Shown piece after piece: positions 40,901 through 52,049 of a stretch of DNA of 64,000 bases; positions within the stretch are counted from its first letter, which is position 1; every line of letters starts with the position of its first letter. This DNA comes from Symsagittifera roscoffensis (Eukaryota > Xenacoelomorpha > Acoela > Convolutidae). The DNA is taken from NCBI RefSeq assembly GCF_963678635.1, contig NC_087062.1:35304052-35368051 (forward strand), read 5' to 3'. A model generated the notes under the pieces. It was not told the origin of the DNA. It searched no databases and saw nothing but the letters and a program-made list of their open reading frames with translations. The translations under genes were made by a program, and so were the position numbers.

Positions 40901-42945
40901 GGTTCATTGGAAAAAAACGGCTGTTAGGAAGCTCTCCTTTTTTATAATCGTTTTCTCAAAAACTACTCTCCAAATTTGAGCTGTTGGTTTATTGAAAAGA
41001 ACGGGTTGTTGGAAGCTGCCCTGCTTTTTGTACACTGAAAGTCCTCGGAATAATCCAATACGTAAATTTTTACCAGTCGAAAACTACGTGCCCAACTCTG
41101 AGTTTTTGGGTTCAAACCAAAGAACAGTTTGTGAAAAATTATAGTACACTACTTTAGAATTCTAGAACACGACTTTCTTTTCTCATAAAAGATATCAATG
41201 GGAAGACGGACCACTCTTCTGTGTGTCTGTATATTCCTCTAGTATGTTTTTACTTTACTATACTGTCTACAGCCTTTGAAAGAGTCTGTGGCGTGTTTGA
41301 ATCTCATTTTTTTCACCGTTTTTTCAAAAACTACCAACCAAATTCAAGATGTGGGTTCATTGGAAAAAAACGGCTGTTAGGAAGCTCTCCTTTTTTTAAA
41401 ATCGTTTTCTCAAAAACTACTCTCCAAATTGGAGCCGTTGGTTTATTGAAAAGAACGGCTTGTTGGAAGCTGCCCTGCTTTTTGTACACTGAAAGTCCTC
41501 GGAATAGTCAAATACTTCAATTTTTACCAGTCGAAAACTACGTGCCCAAATCTGAGATTTTGGGTTCAACCCAAGGAACAGTTTGTGAAAAATTATAGTA
41601 CTTTACTTTAGAATTCTAGAACACGACTTTTTTTTCTCATAAAAGATATCAATGGGAAGACCGACCACTCTTCTGTGTGTCTGTATAATCCTCTAGTATG
41701 TTTTTACTTTACTCTACTGTCTACAGCCTTTGAAAAAGTCTGTGGCGTGTTTGAATCTCATTTTTATCACCGTTTTTTCAAAAACTACTAACCAAATCTA
41801 AGATATGGGTTCATTGGAAAAAAAACGGCTTTTAGGAAGCTCTCCTTTTTTTTATCGTTTTCTCAAAAACGTTTCTCCAAAGTTGAGCTGTGGGTTTATT
41901 GAAAAAACGGGTTGTTGGAAGCTCCCCTGCTTTTTTACACTGAAAGCCCTCAGAATAGTCAAATACTTCAATTTTAACCAGTCGAAAACTATTTGCCCAA
42001 ATCTGAGATTTTGGGTTCAACCCAAAGAACAGTTTGTGAAAAGTTATAGTACACTAGTTGAGAATTCTACAACACGACTTTCTTTTCTCATAAAAGATAT
42101 CAATGGGAAGACGGACCACTCTTCTGTGTGTCTGTATATTCCTCTAGTATGTTTTTACTTTACTCTACTGTCAACAGCCTTCGAAAAAGTCTGTGGCGTG
42201 TTTGAAGCTCATTTTTATCACCGTTTTTTCAAAAACTACTAACCAAGTTTAAGATATGGGTTCATTGGAAAAAAAAACGGCTGTTAGGAAGCTCTCCTTT
42301 TTTATCGTTTTCTCAATAACTACTCTCCAAATTTGAGCTGTGGGTTTATTGAAAAAACGGGTTGTTGGAAGCTCACCTTCTTTTCTACAATGAAAGCCCT
42401 CGGAATAGTCAAATACTTCAATTTTAACCAGTCGAAAACTACTTGCCCAAATCTGAGATTTTGGTTTCAACCCAAAGAACAGTTTGTGAAAAATTATAGT
42501 ACACTACTTAATAATTCTAGAACACGACTTTCTTTTCTCATAAAAGATATCAATGGGAAGACGGACCACTCTTCTGTGTGTCTGTATATTCCTCTAGTAT
42601 GTTTTTACTTTACTCTACTGTCTACAGCCTTTGAAAAAGTCTGTGGCGTGTTTGAATCTCATTTTTATCACCGTTTTTTCAAAAACTACTAACCAAATCT
42701 AAGATATGGGTTCATTGGAAAAAAAACGGCTTTTAGGAAGCTCTCCTTTTTTATCGTTTTCTCAAAAACTTTTCTCCAAAGTTGAGCTGTGGGTTTATTG
42801 AAAAAACGGGTTGTTGGAAGCTCCCCCGCTTTTTTACACTGAAAGCCCTCGGAATAGTCAAATACTTAAATTTTACCAGTCGAAAAATACTTGCCCAAAT
42901 CTGATATTTTGGGTTCATTCCTAAGAACAGATTGTGAAAAGTTTT
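37905..42945. repeat. Tandem array of ~451 bp monomers with partial ~902 bp dimer order
   Basis: The marker ACGACTTTCTTTTCTCAT-type block occurs at 38461, 38911, 39364, 39814, 40266, 40716, 41169, 41623, 42074 and 42524, spaced 450-454 bp. A diverged first copy starts near 37905. Monomers alternate between two kinds. One has GGAAGACGGACC, TGTATGTTCC and TATACTGTC. The other has GGAAGACCGACC, TGTATAATCC, CTCTACTGTC and GTGCCGTG. Each monomer contains three related sub-blocks built on AAAACTACT..CCAAATCT(A/G)AGAT. Open frames crossing the array are repeat artefacts. Confidence 0.9.
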
Positions 42946-43713
42946 CCTTCATATGCATATATACAAGAAGTTATGGCCCTCGGAATAGTTAAGTTTTTCA
43001 ATTTTTGACCGTAGTTTGATTCCCTACGATTTCATGAAAACTACTAGCCCAAATCTAAGATTACAGAAAGTACTTTCATACATTTTATTGCATTTATTAA
43101 CGCCCATAGGTTTATGTGCACTTTTTGAGTTAAATTCGTTTGCTCAAAGATGAGAAGTTTTCGCTTTCCAATTCAGAAAGAAGAAAGGGCGCGAAAAACT
43201 TGATCGACTTCGAGTAAGGTTTTAGATTTTCCAGTGGATTAGCAGTTTACTCAACTCTTTATTTTTCTCAAATTGAGATAATTTTAATGAAAAAATCTTG
43301 AATTGGTCCTATATTGTTGTTTTAGATGCGAAGATTGATTTTTTCACAAGTCAGCGTTCTGTTTCTTTGCGTTCACTGATTCGTTTTCAAACTGGGTTGG
43401 TTTTGTTTCTGTTTTTTTTTCTCAGCAGAATAAAAGGTTTGCCATCTGGATTCAGTTTTTTTCGAATTGAGTTAAATTTATTTATTGATCTAATTTAATT
43501 AAATTTTGTTTGTTTCCTTGCTTTCATTGACTCTTCTCCATCTGTTCTTGGCCATAGTTTTAATACAAGCTTGTATGCTTTACCACGTATCTTTTTATAA
43601 AAAGTTAAAACATTTGCTTGCGCTCAATTTATATTTGCTGCGGTTGAGTTTCTTAATGTTCTGTTTATTTGTTACTTGAAAAGAAGGCAAATTACATTTC
43701 CGAACAGCAAAAA
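42945..43713. repeat. Segmental repeat, copy 1 (contains R-like sequence)
   Basis: It runs from CTTCATATGCATATATACAAG to CATTTCCGAACAGCAAAAAC and recurs about 1030 bp downstream (43975-44743), almost identical. It includes TTGCGTTCACTGATTCGTTT and TTGCTTTCATTGACTCTTCT, tails of the R type. Confidence 0.8.
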
Positions 43714-43974
43714 CTAGTAACCAAATTTAAGATATGAGTTCATTGAAAAAAAACGGCTTGTAGAAAGCTCTCCTTTTTTTATCGTGTTCTCAAAAACTAC
43801 TCTCCAAATTTGAGCTGTGGGTTTATCGAAAAAACGGGTTGTTGGAAGCTCCCTTGCTTTTTTTACACTAAAAGCCCTCGGAATAGTCAAATACTTCAAT
43901 TTTTACCAGTCGAAAACTACTTGCCCAAATCTGAGATTTTGGGTTCAACCCAAAGAACAGATTGTGAAAAGTTT
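43714..43974. repeat. Isolated partial monomer of the 451 bp array
   Basis: The sequence from AACCAAATTTAAGATATGAG through AAAAAAACGGCTTGTAGAAAG, TTATCGAAAAAACGGGTTG and CCCAAAGAACAGATTGTG is one partial array monomer. It is placed between the two segmental copies, so the duplicated unit included the array's right edge. Confidence 0.75.
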
Positions 43975-44743
43975 TTCTTCATATGCATATACACAAGAAA
44001 TTATGGCCCTCGGAATAGTTAAGTTTTTCAATTTTTGACCGTAGTTTGATTCCCTACGATTTCATGAAAACTACTAGCCCAAATCTAAGATTAAAGAAAG
44101 TACTTTCATACATTTCATTGCATTTATTAACGCCCATAGGTTTATGTGCACTTTTTGAGTTAAATTCGTTTGCTCAAAGATAGGAAATTTTCGCTTTCCA
44201 ATTCAGAAAGAAGAAACGGCGCGAAAAACTTGATCGATTTCGAGTAAGGTTTTAGATTTTCCAGTGGATTAGCAGTTTACTCAACTCTTTAGTGTTCTCA
44301 AATTGAGATAATTTTAATGAAAAAATCTTAAATTGGTCCTATATTGTTGTTTTAGATGCGAAGATTGATTTTTTCACAATTCAGCGTTCTGTTTCTTTGC
44401 GTTCACTGATTCGTTTTCAAACTCGGTTGGTTTTGTTTCTGTTTTTTTTCTCAGCAGAATAAAAGGTTTGACCTCTGGATTCAGTTTTTTTGCGAATTGA
44501 GTTAAATTTATTTATTGATCTAATTTAATTAAATTTTGTTTCTGTTTCCTTGCTTTCATTGACTCTTCTCCATCTGTTCTTGGCCATAGTTTTAATACAA
44601 GCTTGTATGCTTTACCACGTATCTTTTCATAAAAAGTTAAAACATTTGCTTGCGCTCAATTTATATTTGCTGCGGTTGAGTTTCTTAATGTTCTGTTTAT
44701 TTGTTACTTGAAAAGAAGGCAAATTACATTTCCGAACAGCAAA
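43975..44743. repeat. Segmental repeat, copy 2
   Basis: Near-identical to 42945-43713 (offset about 1030 bp), with a few substitutions and single-base indels. It is evidently a recent local duplication. Confidence 0.8.
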
Positions 44744-46069
44744 ACTCAGGATTACGGACAACTTGATTGCCGTAAGGTTTTAAAACGGACTTGAATTTTT
44801 TTATTTTTCCTACGGAAAGGAAAAAAACTGTCTATTGGTTCAGTTTCTCAAAATGGGACCTTTCGAAGTAAAAAGTGCCAGTATTATTCACTTCTTGAAT
44901 TAATTTTTGCAGCGTTCACATGATATTTTCTATTTTCAAAATCCGGAAGTTGAAAAACCCTGAAACATTTTCAATCTATTTTTTTTTCAGCTTCCTTGAG
45001 TTTTTAAACACTTTTCAATTTGTCTGTTGGCTAGGTCTTAAAGGATTTTCAAGGTTATTATCATTACGTCTGGGATCGGTTCTGGGTAGTCTCAAAAACG
45101 AGAAGTCAAAAACGAGAAGAAAATTATCAGCAATTTGGGATTTTTTCTTTAATGTCACGACCTGAAGAAGCCACTTAATTTTACAACAATTTACTTTGCC
45201 TCAAAACATTTCCTCCGAAGCATTCTGGCTGAAAAGGTGGTACTTTATTTATAGTTTATTTCAAAAAAATTCTGACAAAGTCTAATTGAAATAGTAGTAG
45301 CCTCATTTTGTGAATGTTTTTTTAATTGCCTGTATTTTTAAACTAATAAACGTTGTGTACACTCTTTGGGTTGCAAGGTAATGTCGGTGGTGTATCTGCT
45401 CGTATTTTTAACTGGAAGTTTTCTTTGCTTTTAACTGATTGGGTTGAGTAGCTTAACAAATTATTTTGTGTAGTAGTAGCTATTGATTATACTCTTTTTT
45501 TGTAGTTATTATCTCATCCGATATTTTGCTTTTTATAACTGGCAAAGAACAAAATGAAGGCACTCATTTTTTTTTCTTAAAAAAAAACTCTAATTTCGCC
45601 CTGAAAGTTGAATTTTTTGCGGTTTTGTTTTTCTGAAGGGAAATAACGTTTTCGATATGAGAATGCGAATTGGGCGAGAAACAAGAATGGCTTTGCTTTC
45701 AAAGTGCATTTCAAATTTGAAATTCCCCAGCCCCCTGTAATGAGCTAGTAAATCTATGGCAGTTTTTCGATTGTCTTGAGGTCACTGAGGCTAAAAAGTT
45801 TTCTAGCCTATGTTTTTACGCAAGCAGAGCGTAGTGTGATACTACACAACCACTGTTTTTCAACAACCTAAGTCGCAAGCATTCCTGCTCTACATTTGTT
45901 GCCTTTTTGCTGTCCATGCACCATTTGCAATTCAATAGACTGTGATGTGAATGTTGACTTTCAATAAATTAACACAGTTTTTTTTTAATTATCGAATGAG
46001 CACAAAAAGCAATTTGCTTCATGTATCATGCTTTGAAATTTTCTTTTAGAACCTGTCCAAATTAATATA
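44744..46069. other. Repeat-derived spacer
   Basis: A diverged R-like copy lies at about 44690-45045, ending TTTGTCTGTTGGCTAGG. After that the sequence is unassigned and AT-rich. A palindrome-like AGCGTAGTGTGATACTACAC occurs near 45829-45848. No gene is seen. Confidence 0.45.
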
Positions 46070-46515
46070 CTTCGCGGTTTTTTGACATCGTAGGTTGTAC
46101 ACAATTTGGTTCTATACGCTCCAATTTGTTACATCGAAAGCTGACGTTCGATTTCTTGAAAACTACCAGCCCCAATCTAAGATTGCAGAAAGTACTTTCA
46201 TACATTTTATTGCATTTATTAACGCACATAGGTTTATGTGCACTTTTTGAGTTAAATTCGTTTGCTCAAAGATAGGAAATTTTCGCTTTCCAATTCAGAA
46301 ACAAGAAACGGCGCGAAAAACTTGATCGATTTCGAGTAAGGTTTAAGATTTTCCAGTGGATTAGCAGTTTACTCAACTCTTTAGTGTTCTCAACTTGAGA
46401 TTTAGTTTTAATCAAAAATTCCTAAATTGTTCTTATATTGTTATTTTTAGATGCGAAGATTGATTTTTTTTCACAAGTCAACTTTCTGTATCTTTGCGTT
46501 CACTGATTCGTTTTC
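46070..46515. repeat. Third copy of the segmental repeat, interrupted by the Polinton
   Basis: Sequence from CAATCTAAGATTGCAG to TTGCGTTCACTGATTCGTTT matches 43055-43385 and stops at the Polinton. It resumes at 57511 with GTTTTCAAACTGTCGGTTGG. The intact version at 43384 reads continuously across the site, giving an empty-site comparison. Confidence 0.8.
46510..46515. repeat. 6 bp target-site duplication, left
   Basis: GTTTTC directly before the element is repeated exactly at 57511-57516. Six-base duplications are the standard length for Polinton integration. Confidence 0.9.
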
Positions 46516-46752
46516 AGTAGTATTGTATCGCGTCGCGGATCCTATAGGTATATAGGATCCGGGTTAGGGGTCCGTCCTAAGGGGGGGGGGGGCTCCTTAC
46601 GTAAAGCAAAATCCTAGGAAAGGGGTCCTTAATTTTTTGGAGGACCCCTATCCTAGGGTTTTGTAAATGAACGTAAGTTCGCAACCCTTAAGTAAAAGAC
46701 CCCCTCCATAGGATCTTGCTAAGCTGAGCTTAATAACCGGGACCCCATATAA
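46516..46752 (+). repeat. Polinton left terminal inverted repeat
   Basis: It matches the complement of 57300-57510 with substitutions and small indels. Shared blocks include ACGTAAAGCAAAATCCTAGG, GGTCCTTAATT and TTGGAGGACCC. It holds a G12 run near 46581 that is shorter and interrupted in the right copy. Confidence 0.9.
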
Positions 46753-47639
46753 TAATTCCTTCTAATTTCTTCCTTCTTTAAAGCGGTCCCTTTTCCCGCG
46801 ATATTTAAAGTTTATCTTCCTAATTCTTGAACTTTTCATTTTCGTCCTAGTTTGATGTGCATATCATTTTCTGGCTTTCTTTTTTTTCGTCGGAGATTTG
46901 TCATGCTAATAAAAGTTTGTTACTAAAACTGAACCAAAGGATTTCACACTTTTTTTTGAACAAACACTTGGTTTGCGTCAACTAGTTTATTTGCCTGAAG
47001 CTCTATTGTTTCAGTTGGCCCACTCGGTGTCCATGTAAATGTCTTCTAGAAAAGCATTTTTTACGGCGGCTTTATGGCCAAAGGGAATTGTCGAAATCCC
47101 GTCGAAAAAGAGAGAACATTTTGAGTCGAATGGTGATAATGCAAGTTTTTTTTCACTGCCATATTAGTTTGACCATTCGAAACTATATTATAGTTTTACA
47201 CTCTCATTGTTTTCCCACTGAATAATGTGTCTCTGAAGGTTTGGTGGACCAGTTCTCGCTGTGCATTCCGTTTTATTCCTTTGGCACTCAACTTTTGAGT
47301 GCCTTCTAAACAGAAGCAAAATTATTATGATTTTTTCTAAGGCAGGGGATAGTTTCATTTCACGTCAGCAACTCAATTTATACCAAGCAAAATTTCATTC
47401 ATTTTACCAAAGAGCAGAAGACTCTCAATTATGATTAAACAGAGGAAAAGAGAAGAATTAAGATTTCAGATAAATCAACGTTTAGGCAACATTCTATGTT
47501 GCCTAAATCAGCTTAATGCCCATTGTTTATTGCAACAAATTAAGGGGGGAGGGAGGGAGGTTGGTGGTGGCGGTGGGTGTAATTTTTGTCTGTAAAACGG
47601 TAGGAATGGGGTTGGAAGGGTGGGTAAAGTTGGATTTTT
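46753..47639. other. Left subterminal Polinton sequence, G-rich tract
   Basis: There is no coding signal. A G-rich tract at about 47545-47580 (GGGGGGAGGGAGGGAGG and more) could fold as a G-quadruplex. CAACATTCTATGTTGCC-type sequence near 47490-47503 forms a short palindrome. Confidence 0.45.
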
Positions 47640-49000
47640 TACTCACAATTAAGGACGAGCAAATATAGTTCGAGTTTTAGGGCGATGAATTCTTTGATCG
47701 GCTTCGCACCAGTCTCGTCTTCCAACTTCAGCACAACTTTCTTGTTGGTATCGTCGAACATGAAATGGTTCACATCATAATTCGAAAAGTCGGAATCAGT
47801 TTTTAATTTCTCTTAGTCTCGGTAAACGTCGTCAGTTTTTATGGCATAAATAAAACTATCCGTGTCAGTGTAGTAGTTCCAAGTTTAGATTTGATTTCAA
47901 TTTTTGATAGTGAAATTGAAACATGAAACGCTTGGCGAGGTCCAGGATGGTCGCACCAATTATCATAGGTTTGTCCCATAATATTTTTCTTATCGAAAAG
48001 CTGATTGTGGTTAATTGATCGTCAATGATTCGAAAGCTTTTCATTGTGCTCAGAGCTGTTTTTTGAAGAAGCTCTCTCTCATTCCTTACAATCTCCAGCT
48101 TCTTTCTACCTAACTTCGAATCCATTGTGTTACCGAATGCTGAATTAACAATTAGCTTGTAAAAGTTCTGGAATTTATTTATCGCGGCTTTTCTTAAGCG
48201 GGTGTTGAGGTCGACAAAGGGTGCCATCCAGTGAATTTGGCGGAACTGAAGAACTTTTCCGAGGTGAGTTATTTTCATTCCCAGCTCGTGGTACAACTTT
48301 AGGGTAAAGTAATGCAAAACATAACCTTCTTTAGGATGCAAGGTCTGCAGAAGCTTTGTCACTTTTGGCAGTGTGGTGATTCCCAATTTTCCCAACATGT
48401 CGACTTGCTCGTTGCTCATTGCACCGATGTCCACTATTCACCAGAAGGGGCAAGAGGGTAATCAGCAAAAAGTCATGAAGTTTTTCGGGTATGGTCAAAT
48501 TGAATTCAACTTTTTAACCCCACTCTGAGGTTTCACTGGTGAGCAGTTTGTCTTCCAGTCTTTTTTCAACTATTGAAAAATCGTTTGATGGCAGAGGGTA
48601 GTGTTTCATTATCCCTCGTACAAATTGTTTGCGTCAATGTTGAGGATGTAGCTCGATGGTTGTGAGGGCAAAAAATTGTCGAGGTAGTTATTGTTTGCTT
48701 TGAAAAATCGGCGCGCGTAAATCGGCGACATGCCTCCTCGTATCATTCGCTGCACAAGGTCCAGATGTTCACGATCCGTTGTTTTCAGGTCGGGCTTACA
48801 AACTTCCAGAAAGGCGTCACCGGAAAGGTTACTTGCCGTGAAGTAACCGGCGGAATCCAGCCCGTAAGTTTGATCGCAAACTTCACGAAAATCTTCGAAA
48901 ACGGAAGCAAGCAGTAGCACATCTGTAGTCAAGTACAAACTGGTTATGGAGAAAGTCTATGAAAACGGAAGCAAGCAGTAGCACATCTGTAGTCAAGTAC
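47640..49000 (-). pseudogene. Protein-primed type B DNA polymerase (broken)
   Basis: In order along the minus strand: YLTTDVLLLASVFEDF (an ExoIII Y-x3-D motif, near 48890-48940); IRGGMSPIYARRFFKANN and SSYILNIDANNLY (about 48620-48740, motif A region with D-x2-x-LY); a segment ending EKLHD near 48490; then NKFQNFYKLIVNSAFGNTMD (about 48115-48180, motif B); and YTDTDSF near 47848-47868 (motif C, catalytic aspartates kept). This matches the Polinton and protein-primed polymerase family. At least three frame changes (near 47870, 48440 and 48600) and an internal TAA near 47815 disrupt it. A 64 bp tandem duplication lies at its upstream end. The N-terminal part is not found upstream of 49,000. Confidence 0.88.
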
Positions 49001-49024
49001 AAACTGGTTATCGAGAAGCAAAAA
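48897..49024. repeat. 64 bp tandem duplication in the polymerase
   Basis: The block ACGGAAGCAAGCAGTAGCAC and the ~45 bases after it occur at 48901 and again at 48965. The duplication repeats the ExoIII motif in two frames. Because 64 is not a multiple of three, it breaks the reading frame. Confidence 0.9.
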
Positions 49025-49627
49025 CGAGAAGTGACTAGGACTAAAATCTTGTAAGAGTTTTGCGAGTAAGGACAAGTAGAAGTCATTAACAAGAGTTATA
49101 CTTCGCCGTGAACTTGACAATAAGTACTTTCCTTTTCAAAAACAGGATTAATTACAGCTTTAAGCTCTATGTCTCATCACTTTGTTCAAGTGCAAGGGTT
49201 TTGTATATTAAAAAACGTATTCATTTATAGCCTGAATTTTTTGCTGTTAACTCTAAGGGGTAGCGATATTTTTCTCTAACGCTTGGCAACTTTTAGGGGA
49301 CTGGTTAAGATTTTCAATTAACATTTCAGCACTAAGTTACAAAATTGAAAGATTAGAATGATTCAGAGCCCACTTCTTGGTTTGCTTAAATAGGTTTTTT
49401 AAAAAGTTGAAATATGAAATAAAAGTGTGCAGAAAATAAAGCCCCCAACTATTTAATTGAGTTCAAGTATCAGATATTAATTTTACTAAAATAAAATTTT
49501 GTAAATTGGGTATCTTGATAGTTGCAGATGCCTGATAAGCATAGATTGTTATTTGAGTATGTTTAAAAGATATCGATATCAAAGTTTCTTCCATGTGATT
49601 CAGTGTACCGTGAAACGTATATCATTT
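49025..49627. other. Polinton spacer, no recognised gene
   Basis: AT-rich, with many stops on both strands. The missing N-terminal part of the polymerase would be expected here but no motif is visible. It may have been lost when the inverted-repeat module beginning at 49628 was acquired. Confidence 0.4.
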
Positions 49628-49716
49628 CCTCCGAAATAGTAAGGCGTGGCCGTTTGGTTTAAGGGGCAAATAACTAGCCCGGCGTTGCTCGTCGCTACGC
49701 TCCTCGAGAACGCCCC
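49628..49716 (+). repeat. Internal inverted repeat, left arm
   Basis: Shares GCGTGGCCGTTTGGTTTA- and GTTGCTCGTCGCTACGCTCC-type blocks with the complement of 53014-53102, over about 89 bp with moderate divergence. The pair faces each other across a 3.3 kb segment inside the Polinton. Confidence 0.75.
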
Positions 49717-50687
49717 ACGTTCGCTCAAGTCAAGTGAAAAAAAAATGTTTCTTACCAAATTAAAGGAAAATCTCAAACTTATTATGTTGTGAAAAAAATA
49801 AATGAACAAAAAATAACTTCAAAATTAGTTCAAATTAAACTAGTAAATTTTATATAATCTCGAGCACAGTTCTACTGGTCGTGTTCAAAACTTATAAAAA
49901 ACATAATTTTTAAAGTTTTTTTCGTCATTTTATCGTAAAGTTTTCATTCTCGTTTTAAATTCGAGTGAATATGTGATTTGATGTTTTTGAGAGCTGTCTG
50001 ATGCCTAATTAGGACAAGCGTAGAAATTAAAAAACGTTTAAAGCTGAATCAATGAGAGAAGGCGCTTAAAAAGTTGTGATTTTTTTGATAAAATCTGATT
50101 TTTGTGTAAGTAACAAAAAAATTGGGAAAAATTGTTTTTGTCTCCAAATCCATTGAAACTACCCTCAATCAATTTGCCATGATTTTCTCAGCAGGGTTAA
50201 GGGTCATATTCAATTTTCGATTAAAAAAATATAAACTTTTTTTTTCTCGTTTTTTTACCAAAAAAATGTCAGTTATACACGCTAAGCTTGTATATAAATG
50301 TAATCTAAAGCAGAATTTGGGCTTTAAACACTCTCTGTTACTTTGCATAAAACCTGGCGAATTCTTTCGGGCACAAAGTATTATGAGAGAGAGAGAGCGA
50401 GCAGAGTGTGTTTGAAAAAAAGCAATTAAATATGGTTGGACTACCAACAGAGAATATTGGACCCTTCCATTTTTATCTTTCTTTTGAAAAGAAAGCAATA
50501 TCCTCAAAAGGATATTCCAAATGGGGTTCAGTAATGAGCAAGCATATTTATCTCTCTCTCCCTCTCATTCTTTCTCAACTTTTTGCTGAAAGCTTTACAG
50601 AGCAAATTTTAATTGGTCTACTAGGAGAAATAAAACCGGAGACAAGTAATATACACACGGTAATGTTAAAATTAGTTGAAAATCAAA
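49717..50687. other. Inter-repeat segment, left part
   Basis: Short open frames exist but none has a recognisable domain. GAGAGAGAGAGCGAGCAG (about 50384-50401) is a simple repeat, echoed on the other strand by CTCTCTCTCCCTCTC near 50552. Confidence 0.4.
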
Positions 50688-51026
50688 TCAAACAAAAATG
50701 AAAACATAAAACCTGTGAGTTAATAATTGAAACAAAAGAAAATTTTTGTTCAAGTTATTAGAACTCTCGAAACTGTAGTTCTCTCTTTTTTTGGAGGGCA
50801 TAGTAAGCTGCATTTGGGGTGTTCCTTGAATGAGATCTGGGGTCACTAGATCAGTTGTCTCCGCACTCTGTGTCGATGAAACCCGAGCATCCGAATAGGA
50901 AGTTGATAGTTCTAGAGTTGAAACTGCTCCTCTAACAAACGACTCGGGAGACATTGCTGTAGGAATATCCCGATACGGATCGCGCTCTGCATAATCACGA
51001 ATACATCCCTCCTGATTTTCATACAA
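50688..51026 (-). CDS. Hypothetical ORF, acidic/Ser-Thr-rich
   Basis: The frame reads YENQEGCIRDYAERDPYRDI and then a Ser/Thr-rich stretch ending in an AT-driven hydrophobic tail. Its middle has protein-like composition. No ATG opens it at the left boundary given here; the frame is entered from upstream, and the first in-frame ATG is at residue 25. It may be a C-terminal exon or a structural-protein remnant of the element. The family is not recognised. Confidence 0.3.
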   Translation of the reverse strand: MYENQEGCIRDYAERDPYRDIPTAMSPESFVRGAVSTLELSTSYSDARVSSTQSAETTDLVTPDLIQGTPQMQLTMPSKKRENYSFESSNNLNKNFLLFQLLTHRFYVFIFV

Positions 51027-52049
51027 CGGGAATGACTCGCAGTCATACGAAAAGAGAATTTTTCTGGAAGACTACTCGAGCGAGGTTGTGTCGTTTACCT
51101 CAGTCTTTTCTTATGCCGGATAGCTCTCGTGAATAGTACAACTCTCGTACATTCTTTTTCATTTCTGTCGTAGATCGATATGATCAAGGAGGTAGTTCGG
51201 TAGGAATATATGACTTTTTGTAGTCCATTCCTCGTTTTGATTACCGTTTTTTTTTCGGGGAGCCAAGTCATTGAGCGGACTTGCTCTAGACAGAGAGACT
51301 GTTTTGATGGATGACTGCAATGGATTCTCTCGTGTATGTTTGGTAGATAATTGTTCTTTCTCGGTCAGACACTGATATTTTTTGTAAAGGACTAATCATG
51401 ACTTGAAGATTTTTTAAGTTTTGTTAAAATAATATGACTGAATTGCCGAAATGAAATGGAGAGAATGAAAAGTTTATTAATGAGAATGAGATCGGGAAAG
51501 TGGTGGCATGGTTCAAATAGGTCAAAGCTAATAATGTTTTAGTCGAGGCTATCAAACTGTATTTATTCTTTTACGCATGACGCCCGAATTTTAGGTCTAT
51601 GTGATAGCTTTATTTTAGGGGCTAAGGGCGAAAGCACTCAAGTTCAAGTTTTCTTGTTATTTTGCCAGACATAGTTTGCCATGTTGTTAAAGTTTCATTA
51701 CCATGACTCATAGCAGTCCTTAAATTAATCGTCACAATAAAAAACACCCTGGAAGATTTTTATATGCTCGGGGAAAAAGCAGTTAAATACCCATATAAAA
51801 TGTGATTTATTGTTAAAGGTATTATATCCTTGGTGATTAAGTTTTATCATTATGGCTTAAGGCGCTCGTAAAGTTGTCACCAACATTTTTCTTTTGGGAA
51901 CGCATGATCTGTCTCGTATAGTGTGATCAGTCATTCTTCTTCGTTCCACACTAAAAACCAGTTGGTTGCTATTCATTTAAAACGTACGCTTCTCTTGAAA
52001 CGGATGTTGATTATTTTGATAATTTTCGGGATAAATCTTAGAATGATAA
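51027..52049. other. Inter-repeat segment, middle
   Basis: AT-rich sequence with scattered stops. No domain is recognised. It may hold the 5' region of the plus-strand ORFs that follow. Confidence 0.4.

Noticed and set aside
41221-42692. Several 120-145 codon plus-strand open frames in the 451 bp array
   Set aside because: They recur with the monomer, shift frame between copies and have AT-driven composition; they are by-products of the repeat.
49628-49716. Inner inverted-repeat arm considered as a tRNA-derived SINE promoter
   Set aside because: GTGGCCGTTTGGTTTA only loosely resembles an A box and no B box follows at a fitting distance.
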